This document shows, piece after piece, positions 23,961 through 36,866 of a DNA stretch of 64,000 nt. Under the pieces are notes generated by a model. The model worked only from the letters and a program-made list of their open reading frames with translations, did not search any database and was not told the origin of the DNA. Both the position numbers and the translations under genes were made by a program. This DNA is from Nymphaea colorata (Eukaryota > Streptophyta > Magnoliopsida > Nymphaeales > Nymphaeaceae). The stretch spans positions 11,576,183-11,640,182 of the forward strand of contig NC_045148.1 in NCBI RefSeq assembly GCF_008831285.2. Direction: 5' to 3'. Numbering within the stretch: position 1 is the first letter of the stretch; the number at the start of each line of letters is the position of its first letter.

Positions 23961-26317
23961 AAGTCTAGTAAACATACCAGACAAGCCATCATATTGAATC
24001 TTGCAAGCACCAAAATGATTTCAGCATTTCTAAGATGACAAAAAAAAATCAGCCAATGATTTGATAATATTGAAGGACGAAAGTTTTGACAAATCTAAAA
24101 TATAAGTTATAAAGAGAGCTCAAGCAAATACAGGGAATCAAAATTTAAGATGTGTCATTGACTTAGACTCCCAAATAAAATAAGTACTCACTAAGAATCA
24201 CCAGAAAGCAAAAGACTTAAGAAATCTGAACAAAACAGGCAAAACATGACAAAATGTGTCAAGAGATAAGCTCAAGGTAAGTGTAGTCATTCCACTGAAT
24301 CAACACTTGAGGGTATCAGGTAGGTAAAGTTTCATTTGCATCTTTTATGTGAAGTTATGTGATTCTTGAACATTTATTTGGTTGTCTTTTAAAGTCTTCT
24401 GCTCTTGAACAAGTAAGTTTGAGGAGTATTACACCTGGTTTCTTAAGACCAATTGGTTTGGGAGCTGCTGACACAAAACTTGTTATAAGCTTTCAGTAAA
24501 GAGCTCAATAGACATGTCATTATATATGACAAACCTACATAACCATCAAAATGATGATGCTTCATAGTCGTCTATGGGGTGGTGAGGTATTTCCTCTGCA
24601 TGTGAAGGTTGGCTTAAAAAATATCATGAAAGCTAGAATAAGAATGAAAAAAAAAAACAAAACGGCCAAATTCAAGAAAAGAAAAACAAGCGAAGATGTT
24701 CGCCAAAAAAAAAAAATCAAAGTCACTCGTGTCAAATTTTTTTTTATGATAAAAAGTAAGTCTCTTGTGATTACACTATAGATATGAAGAGTCACTCATA
24801 AAATCAAAGTCACTCAAAAAAAAAAATCAAAGTCACTCATGTCAAGATAGTGACAAATCATGTGCCAAGAAACCCTATGACATGAAGAGTAACTCTTCTT
24901 GGCTTATCATTTGGAAATGAGCAAACAATTGTCTGAGATTAATTTCATAACATTGGCTCAAAAGTTTTGTCCTGATAGAGAGAAAAAAAATCATGCAAGA
25001 GGTACAAGCAAAGGAATCTTTGTCAAAATTTCACAAGCATTTTGACAAGCACTCACATGTTGAGGTGAGATTTTTGTGCCTCAGCATACACAAGCATACA
25101 AGTTCGTGCACATCAATGCATAAATTTTACAACCATTCCACAAGCATCACACTGGTATTTATACTTTGACATTTTTTTATATATCAAAAGCATTTTCTTT
25201 TCGAAGCATGATCTCCAAGATTTCATCATCATTTTTAGGGTTGGTGTTCTATCGCCACTAAGCACATTTTCTTGGCTTAATAGCAAAGAGAGGCATCTGT
25301 GAGCATCCGAAATTTGCATAAGTCCAAATGGTTGTTTTATCCTTCATCCTGATATTTTAATTTTCAAGGACAAAGGTCATCATTGAGTCAAACAAGTATT
25401 TTACATTAGCATTGAATACCTAGACCCAGATCACCCAGTCATCAATACTAAAAATTACCATTTTGTCGTTACAACCTATCATCATGAACTAAAAATTATG
25501 TACTTTCACTAGATTTCTAAGAATTATCTATTATTTGAGCAATTAGGCCATTTCTTAGTTTCACAAGACCTCAAGAGTCATTACAATTAGCTCACTAATA
25601 TTTTCTCATCTCAAAGACAACTCACCTTAGCTCGATCAACTCACTGAAACCATGCACCTACCAATTCTGGAACACCAAGACCATGTCAATCTGAGCCGAG
25701 CTAAACAAAAACTCTCTTCAGTACATAGAGAGTATTTCTAGTTACTTGCAGTTCCGAAACATAGATTTGAGTTCGAGTTTTGTCCTAAAATCAGAGTGGC
25801 ACTCTTTCACCGACTCTAGTAGGTCTGAGCTACACTTCTCACAATCTACATCATGTCAGCTCACACCAAGCTAGGATCATATTCTTCAATGTCCAATCTG
25901 AGTATTTCAAACTTTAATTTCTAATCATTTTTTCAGATTTGAGCTCAATTTCTATTTTATAGATTTATTAAGATTTGTCTAGTTCCAAACACTTAGTTTC
26001 AGTGTAACTCAATCTTTCGAGCCAAATTCTGATCAATCTGAGAGTTGTTTTCTTCACATAGTTGCGAGCAAGAACACTTCAAGAGAGTATTTTGAGCTTT
26101 ACATCAAATGTACATGGCTCAAATCAAAAGTTCTCATTTTGTCCTTACCCAAGCTTCAGAAAATGACTAACTTACTACTTGTAAAAATTGAATTTTTAAG
26201 TCTTTAGGGGGCAAACAAAGTCATTTTTCAACAAATTTGACAAAATGCCTTATTTTTTACATTGCACATGTCTCAGTGTGGTCAGCTTACCCACATGACC
26301 CACTAATTTCAATTTTC
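23961..26317 (+). other. 3' untranslated region of the LTR element
   Basis: No coding remnant is recognised. It contains an AATCAAAGTCACTC phrase repeated about four times with poly-A spacers (24700-24845). AGGGGG at 26206-26211 could be the polypurine tract; if so the 3' LTR would start just after it rather than at 26318. Confidence 0.45.
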
Positions 26318-28991
26318 TTATAGGTGTATTTTCGTTATTTGCTACCATGCACAAATTCTTCAGAAAACCTAACTTAAGAGGTACATAAACCTAAGTTAGC
26401 ATTTTCATACATGTTCACATACACCCAGTAGGCTCAAACCTAGGCTCAGCCCATTCAAGTTGCCACCAAACCAAGGTTTCCAAAAATAGCACCGAGGCTG
26501 AGCCCAATAAAGCTATGCCCAACCTAGGACTAGTCCATTTTCAAAACTGAACTTAGCTGAACCCAGTAAACCTGTGCCCAATGCGGGTCTCAGACAATTT
26601 TCAACATTGAACCTAACCCAGGTCCAGCACAGGTAACCTAGCTTGAACCCACCTAGCCCAAGTTGAGCCAGGTCCAGTTCATGCCATTTTCAAATCTCAA
26701 TCTAGATCCAGAAGTCATATCCAAGTCTCATTTCCATGTCTAGATCTCATATCCAAATTTCAAATCTATAATCTATTTTCATAAATTCAGGTCCATTATT
26801 TCAAATTCCAGATCTCAATATCAAATTATGTTCTGCATTCTCATACCATAACCAGATCCATCTTCTAGAATATTCTTCAAATCTGGACCCTTATCTAGAT
26901 CCTAATATCAAACCCAGATCTAGGATTTGTGTGTGAGCTTAGTGCACATTATTTTTTTAACAACGCATTGTGATTTTCTCACTCCATGCTTAATGTCAAT
27001 TTGTATGAAGGACATGAATCATGCAAAATTATTTGCTCATACCCCCTCTCTACAGAGAGGAAGCCCCTTCTCTCTACACAAAATTGGAGCTGCCTAGAGT
27101 TCACATATTTTGGCAAAATTCTAAAGTGGTAATAAAGAAGACTTGGCTCAAAGTAAATCACGTTTTTTTAAGAGTTAAATCTAAGTCTTGGTTCAGGCCG
27201 CATTAGTACTCAACCTATACCCAACCAAGCTTAAAGCAGAGGTCATGGGAGCGGGTTCGGTCATGTCTCTAGGTTCAAGTACTCTCTTTTTCCCTCATTC
27301 TTTTCTTATTTGCAATTTATTTCTTTCTTTTCTTTTCTTTTCTTTTTATTTTATGCATCTTTTACTTTTTTTGGTTTTGGTTTTACCATGTTTAGTTCAG
27401 TGTATTTCTTGCTTAGTTCCTAGGTTTTCTTTATTTTCCTTAGTAATGCTCTAGTTTAGTTTAGTGTTTTTCTATAATACATTTAATTTAATGTTTCTCG
27501 GCTAGGCGTAGGGGTTCGCTATGCCCCTCTTGTTCCTTTCTGTTGGGTTCGCTATGCCCCTCATGTTCCTTTCTGTTACTTTTAGTTTTATGCTTGATGT
27601 TTAGTCATTTCTTCGTTCTATATTATGCATGTAGATCGTTTCTCTTGTTCCTTTCATTAATCATGCATGCACAGTTATTTTAAATACGCACTTGAATCAC
27701 CAACACTCAAGCACCCCCTATTTGAAATTAGACCGGATCAGCCTAGTAGCATACTCTGTAGCATTAAACCTAGTATGTAAACACTTGGATTCAGTCTAGT
27801 CCTCAGACAGGACCATATTTGAAATCATATTTTCTCCAAAATATTTGCAGAATAAACTTCTTCAAATGACTTTCTAAAACCCTAGATCATACAAGTGTGG
27901 AATCCAATGCTAGAAGCTAAGAGCTAACCTTACCGGTCCATGCAAGATGAATGAAGCCCATTTTATGAACTGCGTGACTTGGCTAAAACCAAACCCACCT
28001 ACTCCAATCAAGCCCATCCCTAAGTATGTTCAAACCCAGATTAGTCAGGTCTGAGTCCAGTTCCTTTTGAATGGCCTAACCTTAATTATATAGATCCTAG
28101 CCCAATTAGACTAATTCCAATCATGAAATTTAGAATGGCCTTACTGAATTGAAATTTTTGGAATTGGATCTTAGTATTTGATTTTGGATCATAAATTTCA
28201 GATTTTGGATCTTGGATATCAAACGTTGGAAGTTGGATCTCAGATTTTGAATATTTGATTTTGGATCATGGATATTGAATTTTGAACCTTGTACCCTTAA
28301 ACTGTAGCTCGATTCTCAAGGAATTGGTTTAAGAATCAATGACTTTGAATCATTATTTAGAGGATTAAATATCAGATACAAGACCAAGATTTATTGGATT
28401 TCGGACTTCTAAGTTTGGATCGGGAGTCTCAATAACATTTCATGATATCTTAGATCTCCATGATATTTTTTTATGTCCAATTGAAAACGAGAACTTCATT
28501 AAAATCTCCTAAATCATGACTTGCAAACTTTTAAATTTGTATATGACTTTCACTTGACAAGTCCACATCCCTCATGAACCCCAAAGCGGACTCTAGGTCT
28601 AGGTGGCCTAGTTTTACAGGCATGATGCTATACCTAACACATTGATTTGCATTGATTAGTGATGATCCAGACATAAACTGACATCAGGTTGATTTCTTCC
28701 TGTTCATCAGTCCATCTTTGAGATCTACTTAGATTTTAAAACATGCTTGATTTCAAAATAAGGGCATATTTGCTTTATTAAGTTTTTTATGACATTTAGA
28801 CCTAAAAATGGATCATTTATTTTAGTCCATGATCTAATTATCTCATATAAAGATACTATGAATGGTCAAACCTCGTACCGACAAGTCAAATCTCGTCCCT
28901 CAAAATCCCGCGTAAGGAAACAAATGTGAGTACAGGTAATTTCATCTCATTATACAGTCTTCAGGTAAGATGAAAATTTTGCATGCAAATA
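26318..28991 (+). repeat. 3' LTR of the Tat/Ogre-like element
   Basis: Collinear with 11640-14754, ending GCATGCAAATA against ATGTAAACA of the 5' copy. It lacks the 131-bp duplication and the TATA/poly-C part of the 5' LTR, but has its own 33-bp tandem duplication (27512-27577, GGGTTCGCTATGCCCCTC twice). It contains a GGATTTTGGATCTTGG-rich patch at 28150-28290, matched in the 5' LTR at 13970-14095. Confidence 0.8.
27512..27577 (+). repeat. 33-bp tandem duplication in the 3' LTR
   Basis: Two adjacent copies beginning GGGTTCGCTATGCCCCTC differ at one base. The 5' LTR has a single equivalent (near 13258). Confidence 0.85.
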
Positions 28992-29239
28992 GTGGGTCAT
29001 GGAAAGGCTTTGGAAAAGAATAAATAATTGAAAATGAGTGGAGGAAGGATTTGCATTTGGAAAATTGCAATGAATGCATACATAATACAAATTAACATGT
29101 ACTCAAGTGTATTTGGGTGTTTTCTCATGTTGGACATCTCCCAACCTCAAAAGTATAAATAAATAAAGTCTCATCCCCATGTTGTCACCATCATAATTCG
29201 CACATCATGAAATCATTTATTCAAACAAGTCATCAAAAT

Positions 29240-29930
29240 AACTAAAAGATAGAGAGAGGCAAAGAAAAAGAGAGATGTTAAAAGAAATTATGAAGAAAAA
29301 AAGAAAGAGATTTTTGAAAAGAGAGAGAGAGAGTCTGATCAAAAAGAAGGGAGAGAGATATTTTTGTAAAAGAGAGGTAAGTAAGAGAAGGATTTGAAAA
29401 AGAGGGAGAGAGAAAGGAAAAGAAAGACAAAAACCTGGTAGAAGAGAGAGCGGAAGACTTGAAAGAGAGCAACAGAGAAATTTTAAAAAAAGAAAGTGAT
29501 TTGAAAGAGAAGGAGTTAGAGAAGACATTTAAAGAGAGAGAAGGCGAGAGGTTAAAAAAAGGGGAAAGAAATTAATAAGAAAGAGAAGGATAGAATTAAA
29601 AAGAGAGCCATTAAAAAGAGAGATTGTAAGAGAAAGGGAAAGATAAATTAAAAATAAAGAGAAAAAAATTAAAAAGATAAGTTTTAGGAGAGAAAGAAAG
29701 AGAGAAACTAAAAAGAGAGAGTGAAATGACAGAAAGAAATAGAAAGAGAAGTGGAGAGAGAGAGAAAGGAAAGCATGAAAGGAGAGAAAAAAAGACACGA
29801 CGGTGGAAGATGGATAAAAAGGAGAAGAGAAAGAAGAAGAAGGGGATAGATTAAGAAATGGTGGAAAAGGATTAAAAAATAGAGCGACAGCCATGTTCAA
29901 AAAACAAAGAAAGAAAAATGAAAAAGTCGT
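29240..29930 (+). repeat. Purine-rich tract (GA/GAAA)
   Basis: Almost 700 bp in which the plus strand is overwhelmingly A and G, built of AGAGAG, GAAAGAG and TTAAAAAGAGAG units without a fixed period. It starts about 250 bp after the 3' LTR. Long minus-strand open frames across it are a by-product of composition. Confidence 0.85.
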
Positions 29931-30939
29931 GCTTGTCTCGGTCATACTCCTAGAGATTTCAGCTAATCCATAGTTCTGATGACATCTCAAACCTACATTG
30001 GCTCGGTATTGAGACAAAGAAAATCTAAAATCCAATAAATCTACATACCTTGAAAAGAAATGATTTAGTGTAGAAAAGGCTCTTTAGCTGTTATGGGTAA
30101 ATGGGACTCCTTCATGGTGGCTTCAATGGATTACGAGTATTGTTGTCTAGGCCATAGCCCCACTCCAATTAATTGAGAAAAAAAAAAAAACGTTAAAAAA
30201 ATTAATTTTTTTCTTGTTGCGACTATGTATTGTTTGGATTTGGCTTCAGTTTGTCCCTACTTGGATCCAATCCACAAAACCCTTGCCGTTCTGATCATTT
30301 GGTTTGTTCCTGAAAAAAATCTTGGCTCCACTCCTGCACACCAACTCATCCAAGTTCTCCTCTTGTTGGAATTGAAGGCATGGTGTTGAAAATAATAAAG
30401 ACCAAGAGAAAGAGAGAGGTTGAAGGACACGAAGAAGGCTAGAGGATGAGAGAAAAGGCTCTAATGTATATGTTAGAGGAGGAAAAGAAGAGGTATTTAG
30501 AAAGAAAAGTATCCTAAGGGCATTATCACTGTTTCTTTAAGTATATTATTCATTTTTTTAGTCTTAAAAATAGCTTGTTTACACTATGTACAATCTTGTC
30601 CAAAAATATGGGTTGACCAAGGTTTGGGCCATCTCAAGGGGGCAGGTTCGGGCCTCTCCTGCACCAGGTATGGCATGACCAGTCCTGTTGAGCGTACCAT
30701 GTTAGCGGTGGACCCTATTAAGAGAGGAAAAGGGCATGTGGGGAATTTTTTGACAAAAGTAAGGAAATTTTTGTGAAATAGATATTTTCAAAAAATCAAG
30801 GGCATTTTGGAAAAATCAAAGAATGTTGGAAACATTAAATGTATTTTTGGAAAAACGAAAGTACTTTTTTGAAAATGAAGGCCAATTTGTATTTCAGGAA
30901 ATTTTGAGAATTTTGAGGAAATCACCGTAATGCCTCTAT
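29931..30939. other. No gene recognised
   Basis: Mixed purine-rich and unique sequence. No protein pattern is visible. Between 30770 and 30900 the phrase TTTTTGGAAAAA with ATTTTGG variants recurs. Confidence 0.4.
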
Positions 30940-31720
30940 CCACGGTTCTCGCAATTGGTCTAGGATAGGATTTGGATTAAAATTTGGACCTAAACACGGA
31001 GGCAAGTCAATGTTGGAAATTTTGGAGCAAGAATGGATACAAGTTGTAGATATGGATGTTGAATATGGATTCAATCTGGAAATTGACCCAGGCTCAGATC
31101 TAGACTTCGATCTAGATCAAAAGCAAAAAATGGGTCTAGAATCATAGATTTGGATTTGAATCTCTGATTTGGATACGGATTGAGAGAGAACATGGAATTG
31201 GATTTATATTTGGATTTTGACTGAGGATTTGGATCCAGATCGAGAATTTGGATATGGACAAGGATACATGTCTAGATTTGGATCTAGGATCTAGATTACA
31301 AATTGGATTCAAGGCTTGAATTTTGATTAAATTGGTTTAACATTGAGATTTGGACCTAAGTTCATACATGAAATTTTGTTTTGGATCTGGGTTTGGATCT
31401 AACGGTCGATTTTGGATCATAAAATTTGAATTTGGACCTAAGGATCTGTTGTGAATCTAAGGCTGGATTTGGGCCTGGATCTAGATCTAGGGCTTTGTTT
31501 TGCATCATAAAGTTGGTATTTGTATCCAAATTTGGATGTGAAAGTTGGTTTTAGATCTGGAACTAGGATCTGGATCTGGGTTTGGGATCTGCAGCTTAGT
31601 TTAGGATCTAGAAGAGATTTGGATCTATATCTGATCCTATATTTGGAACTAGATTTCAACCTAAGGTCCCATTATGAGCTTTCATACTGGATCCGAATTT
31701 GAATCTAAATCTGAATTATA
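30940..31720 (+). repeat. Degenerate GGATCT/GGATTTG repeat
   Basis: About 780 bp composed of loosely repeated TTGGATCTAGATTTGGATC-like words with a 6-12 bp rhythm. Similar words occur in the LTRs (13970-14095, 28150-28290) and at 47440-48100. It directly precedes the telomere-like array. Confidence 0.75.
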
Positions 31721-31936
31721 AAATAGGTGTACATGGGGGTTGGGCTTCAGTCCGAAATTGTGAAATTAAATCCAAATGAGTCCCAAATAAAATCTGCATT
31801 CAAATTAGAGAAGTTCATTAAAATTGAGGGACATCGAAGCATTTGAGTCTAAAAATCCTTGAAATTTATTCTAAATTTGTCATAAAATGCTTGAAAAATG
31901 CTAAATGTAAATTTTTGAAACGTTTGGGTTGATTAC

Positions 31937-32233
31937 CCTTAAGCCCTAAACCCCAACGCTTTGCTGGTGATGTAATGTGCTAAAACCCAAAGCCCTAAAG
32001 CAAAGTACTAAACTCTAAAACCCTAGAACACTAAAATCCTAAACTGTAAACCCTAAAATCCTAAACCTTAGAACTCCTAATCCTTAACCTTAAACCTTAA
32101 ATTTTAAACCCTAAAACTCCTAATCCTAAACCTTAAACCCTAAAACCCTAAACCGTTAAACCTTAAACCCTAAAGTCTAAACTCAAAACCCTAAAAGCTC
32201 TAAACCCTATCCCCTAAACACTAAAAACCCTAA
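31937..32233 (+). repeat. Interstitial telomere-like repeat, block 1
   Basis: Degenerate CCCTAAA/CCTTAAA/ACCCTAAAA units, about 40 copies, C-rich strand on top. CCCTAAA is the Arabidopsis-type plant telomere unit. The block is interrupted by MITE A at 32234. Confidence 0.85.
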
Positions 32234-32497
32234 GGGGGAGTTTAGGTGACACTTCAATACCAGGTTTCTAGAGTGTTTGGGTGCCATAAAACTAGTTTTG
32301 AAGAAAACTCAGTTTTGACAATACCTGGTTTTGTAAAGGGAGTGAAAAACATGGTCTCCTTTAGGTTGTTCAACACCAAGTTTTGGATGTGTCACCCAAC
32401 ACAAAAACAAAGTTTCTAAAACTCATTTAAAAACTTAGCTTTCATAAAACCTAATTTTACAAAACTAGGTTAGAGGAAGGTGCCATCCAAAAATCCC
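32234..32497. mobile_element. MITE A, copy 1 (about 264 bp)
   Basis: Non-telomeric insert with imperfect terminal inverted repeats: left GGGGGAGTTTAGGTGACACTT, right on the other strand GGGATTTTTGGATGGCACC. Inside, an inverted theme CTAGTTTT...AAAACTAGG is present. No coding capacity. Superfamily is not certain. Confidence 0.6.
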
Positions 32498-32499
32498 TA

Positions 32500-32664
32500 C
32501 CTTAAACCTCAATCCCTAAAACCCCAAAATGCTAAACGCAAAATTTTAAAACCATAAATTCTAAACCGCAAAACCCTGAACGCTAATGCATAAACCCTAA
32601 AACCTTTAAACCCTATACTCTTAAACCCAAAAATATCATAAACCATAAACCCTGAAAACACTAA
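32500..32664 (+). repeat. Interstitial telomere-like repeat, block 2
   Basis: CCTTAAACCTC, CCCTAAAACC and related units between MITE A and the first MITE B start. Confidence 0.8.
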
Positions 32665-32940
32665 CACCTTGTTTGGTTGGAGAGAAATGGAGTGAAAGGG
32701 AGGGATTGAACAATCAATCCTTTGTTTTGTTGATTAATTAGAAAGGGGGAAAGGAAAGAAAATTAAAAAGTTTGTTTGGTTGCAAAGGGAAGAAAAGAAA
32801 ATAAAGGAAAAGGAAAGGAAAATGTAGTGTAAATCCAATCCCTCCAAAATTGGAGGGATTGGGAAGGAAAGGAAAGAGAAAGTCTAAACTCAAAACCCTA
32901 AAAGCTCTAAACCCTATCCCCTAAACCCTAAAAACCCTAA

Positions 32941-33204
32941 GGGGGAGTTTAGGTGACACTTCAATACCAGGTTTCTAGAGTGTTTGGGTGCCATGAAACT
33001 AGTGTTGAAGAAAACTCAGTTTTGACAATACCTGGTTTTGTAAAGGGAGTGAAAAACATGGTCTCCTTTAGGTTGTTCAACACCAAGTTTTGGATGTGTC
33101 ACCCAACACAAAAACAAAGTTTCTAAAACTCATTTAAAAACTTAGCTTTCATAAAACCTAATTTTACAAAACTAGGTTAGAGGAAGGTGCCATCCAAAAA
33201 TCCC
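32941..33204. mobile_element. MITE A, copy 2
   Basis: The same element carried along by the 707-bp tandem duplication. Differences from copy 1 are single bases (for example CCATAAAACTAG versus CCATGAAACTAG). Confidence 0.6.
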
Positions 33205-33206
33205 TA

Positions 33207-33371
33207 CCTTAAACCTCAATCCCTAAAACCCCAAAATGCTAAACGCAAAATTTTAAAACCATAAATTCTAAACCGCAAAACCCTAAACGCTAATGCATAA
33301 ACCCTAAAACCATTAAACCCTATACTCTTACACCCAAAAATATCATAAACCCTAAACCCTGAAAACACTAA
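33207..33371 (+). repeat. Interstitial telomere-like repeat, block 3
   Basis: Telomere-like units belonging to the second duplication copy, ending in CACTAA at the left end of MITE B. Confidence 0.8.
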
Positions 33372-34929
<1,558 letters not shown>

Positions 34930-35025
34930 TAAATTCTAAACCCCTAGAAACCCTAAACCACAATATCATAAACCTTAAATTCTAAGACCCTAAACCCTTA
35001 AACCTCTAAAGCTCTTAACCCTAAG
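34930..35025 (+). repeat. Interstitial telomere-like repeat, block 4
   Basis: CCCTAAACC, CCCTTAAACC and AACCCTAAGG units resume after transposon B and end the array. Confidence 0.75.
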
Positions 35026-36365
35026 GCCTATATAATATGTTATATAGTTAACTAACTCTATAATAGTCCTCTTTCTCTGGCATATATCATTGTCGATTTT
35101 GAATCCGTTTTTAGAAAATTGCCATGTCTGCACCCACCTCGGCACTCACACTCCCCTCCCATGTGATGTAGGTACTAATTGACAAGAGACACCCCTTGCT
35201 GTAGATGACTTTGCCCTTCCTTTTTTCATCACAAAGTCAAGCTCCGTATTTAGTGTGGAAAGAATTTTATTGGGGTTATTGCTTAAAGCTACTTTTCACA
35301 CGGTCCTGGCGTAGTTTCTTCAAGCAAAGTTGTCATAGTTGCTCCATTGAAGCCATACGAGACTTATTTAGAGAAGAGTATTTGTTTGTTTTGCATAGGT
35401 CATGAGGACAGATGAATTTTGATCAGTTATTTTGGGAATGAATATGACTAGAGAGTTTTATCATAAAATAGCCATTTGATTCTTTTAAATTTTTTGCTTG
35501 TACAAAAGAAAAATGTAGAGAGATTTTTAAAGCAATGGAGGGTAGGGCTGCACAACGAGTCGAAGGAGCTTTACTGTTGATATGTTGACAGCATGCATCT
35601 TTTGAGTTTTGATGCATTATCTTATTCTGTGTCTTTTTTTGTTTGTTTATGGTTCATGAAATGTTTCCTTTTTCCTTTTTTTGCTGTTGTAAATCTAATG
35701 GTGTATGTTCCTGTCCTCTGGGCTTAGTAAAAGGGCCCTACCCCATGGCCTGTATACGTTGGTGCTACAGACTTTCTTCACCAATTAGTTCTGTTGTATA
35801 GTATATAATTAAATAATTTGTAGGCCACATGCATTTATATTTGGCTTGGAGCAGACTATGATTACATGTTCTCATATAGCAATATTGAAGATTACTAGCC
35901 AATTTATTATATATAAAATTTGAATATTGTCTTTGTTGATCATTGTATTATGCACAACTTTAGAGAAGGAGCTGGTGCCTGATAAATTTCAGTTTTTTAG
36001 TTAGTAGGTAGTGGCGTTGTTTAAAGATATCTGGTATCATGAACCTTAGGTTTTTCAGACTCTCTTAGAATTCAATCGATTTCTGAAAGTTTACTATGCT
36101 AGTGTTGTTATTGTTCTTAAAATTGTTATCTTTCAATCTATCATTCACATGACTAGTTTTCTCCTTGATCTTGTATTGTACATATGAATATAATAGTCAA
36201 ACCCTAATTCTCCTCGACCAATGATGATATGAAATATACTAGCCTTTGGAGAGACTGAACTTTCGAGAGACTGTACTATGGACAGATGATTATCTGATTT
36301 GCGTCACTTTAAGTGAGCAACTGACATATCCATTAAATTTATGTTTTTTTTTTCCCCCCTTTCAG
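35026..36365. other. No gene recognised
   Basis: AT-rich single-copy-looking sequence. The last part (36340-36365) is a T/C-rich tract ending in TTTCAG, the splice acceptor of the VPS13-like exon. A first coding exon should lie in or before this stretch if the fragment was ever translated; I could not identify it. Confidence 0.45.
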
Positions 36366-36866
36366 GTTTCACATTTGCTCAAGACATACACGAGTGACTA
36401 TGTTCAAGGGCTCTCCGCAGAAGCTTTGAGAATTAGTGTTTGGAAAGGTGCAAATCAGTAATTAAGTTGCTCAGGTCACTTGGCCATTGAGCCATTATTC
36501 TTGTCCAGCCTCCTTTTTTGTTTTTCTGCCTTGGTTAAACTTACAGTATGAAGGTGGCAATCCAGGAGGATGACATTTTGGGTGGGAATATGTGGTTACT
36601 TTTCGATGTCATGATCAATGGATGTGTATCAGAATGCCATTGCTATTATGCATATTGTATCATGTTAATTGTGTACTATTTTGTCATTGCATGCTTAGTT
36701 TGTCTCCTGTTTTCTGTGGCACATTGTATTATTCAAAAACATATATCGTCATTTTGTTGCAGGTGGTGTTGTCCTGAGAGACCTACAATTGAAGGCCGAA
36801 GCTTTAAATTCTCTCAAACTTCCAGTTATCGTGAAAGGGGGATTCATTGGCACAATAACATTGAAG
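36366..36866 (+). pseudogene. VPS13-like: Orphan N-terminal exons of a VPS13 (chorein) lipid-transfer protein
   Basis: Exons 36366-36447 and 36763-36866, joined by a GT/AG intron with matching phase, give 62 codons. They begin VSHLLKTYTSDYVQGLSAEA, continue with RISVWKG, LQLKAEALNSLKLPV and end GFIGTITLK. This is the chorein N-terminal domain of VPS13 proteins (bridge-like lipid transfer at membrane contacts), lacking only the first few residues, which would be on an upstream exon. A proper donor (AAG/GTACTT) follows, yet the expected next exon (V-P-W-K-S-L-G-type) was not seen in the 2 kb before the antisense tubulin gene. VPS13 genes are tens of kilobases with dozens of exons, so this is a truncated or captured piece. 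The exons themselves are undamaged. Confidence 0.85.

Larger units (their letters stand above)
11640..28991 (+). mobile_element. Tat/Ogre-like Ty3/gypsy LTR retrotransposon, degenerate, about 17.4 kb
   Basis: Two long direct repeats (11640-14754 and about 26318-28991) flank an internal region whose coding remnants run in gypsy order: extra ORF, gag, protease, RT, RNase H, second RNase H, integrase ends. The archaeal-type second RNase H (21487-21940), the extra ORF ahead of gag, the large size and long LTRs together point to the Tat/Ogre lineage. All frames carry stops. Protease and RT catalytic residues are lost, and the integrase core is deleted. LTR divergence is about 16 differences in 143 aligned bases near 14090-14232 versus 28287-28430, so the insertion is old. 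No target duplication was recognised. Confidence 0.85.

Noticed and set aside
29217-30035. Long minus-strand frames rich in Ser, Leu and Phe
   Set aside because: The plus strand is almost all purine, which removes stop codons on the minus strand; no domain or periodic protein pattern is present.
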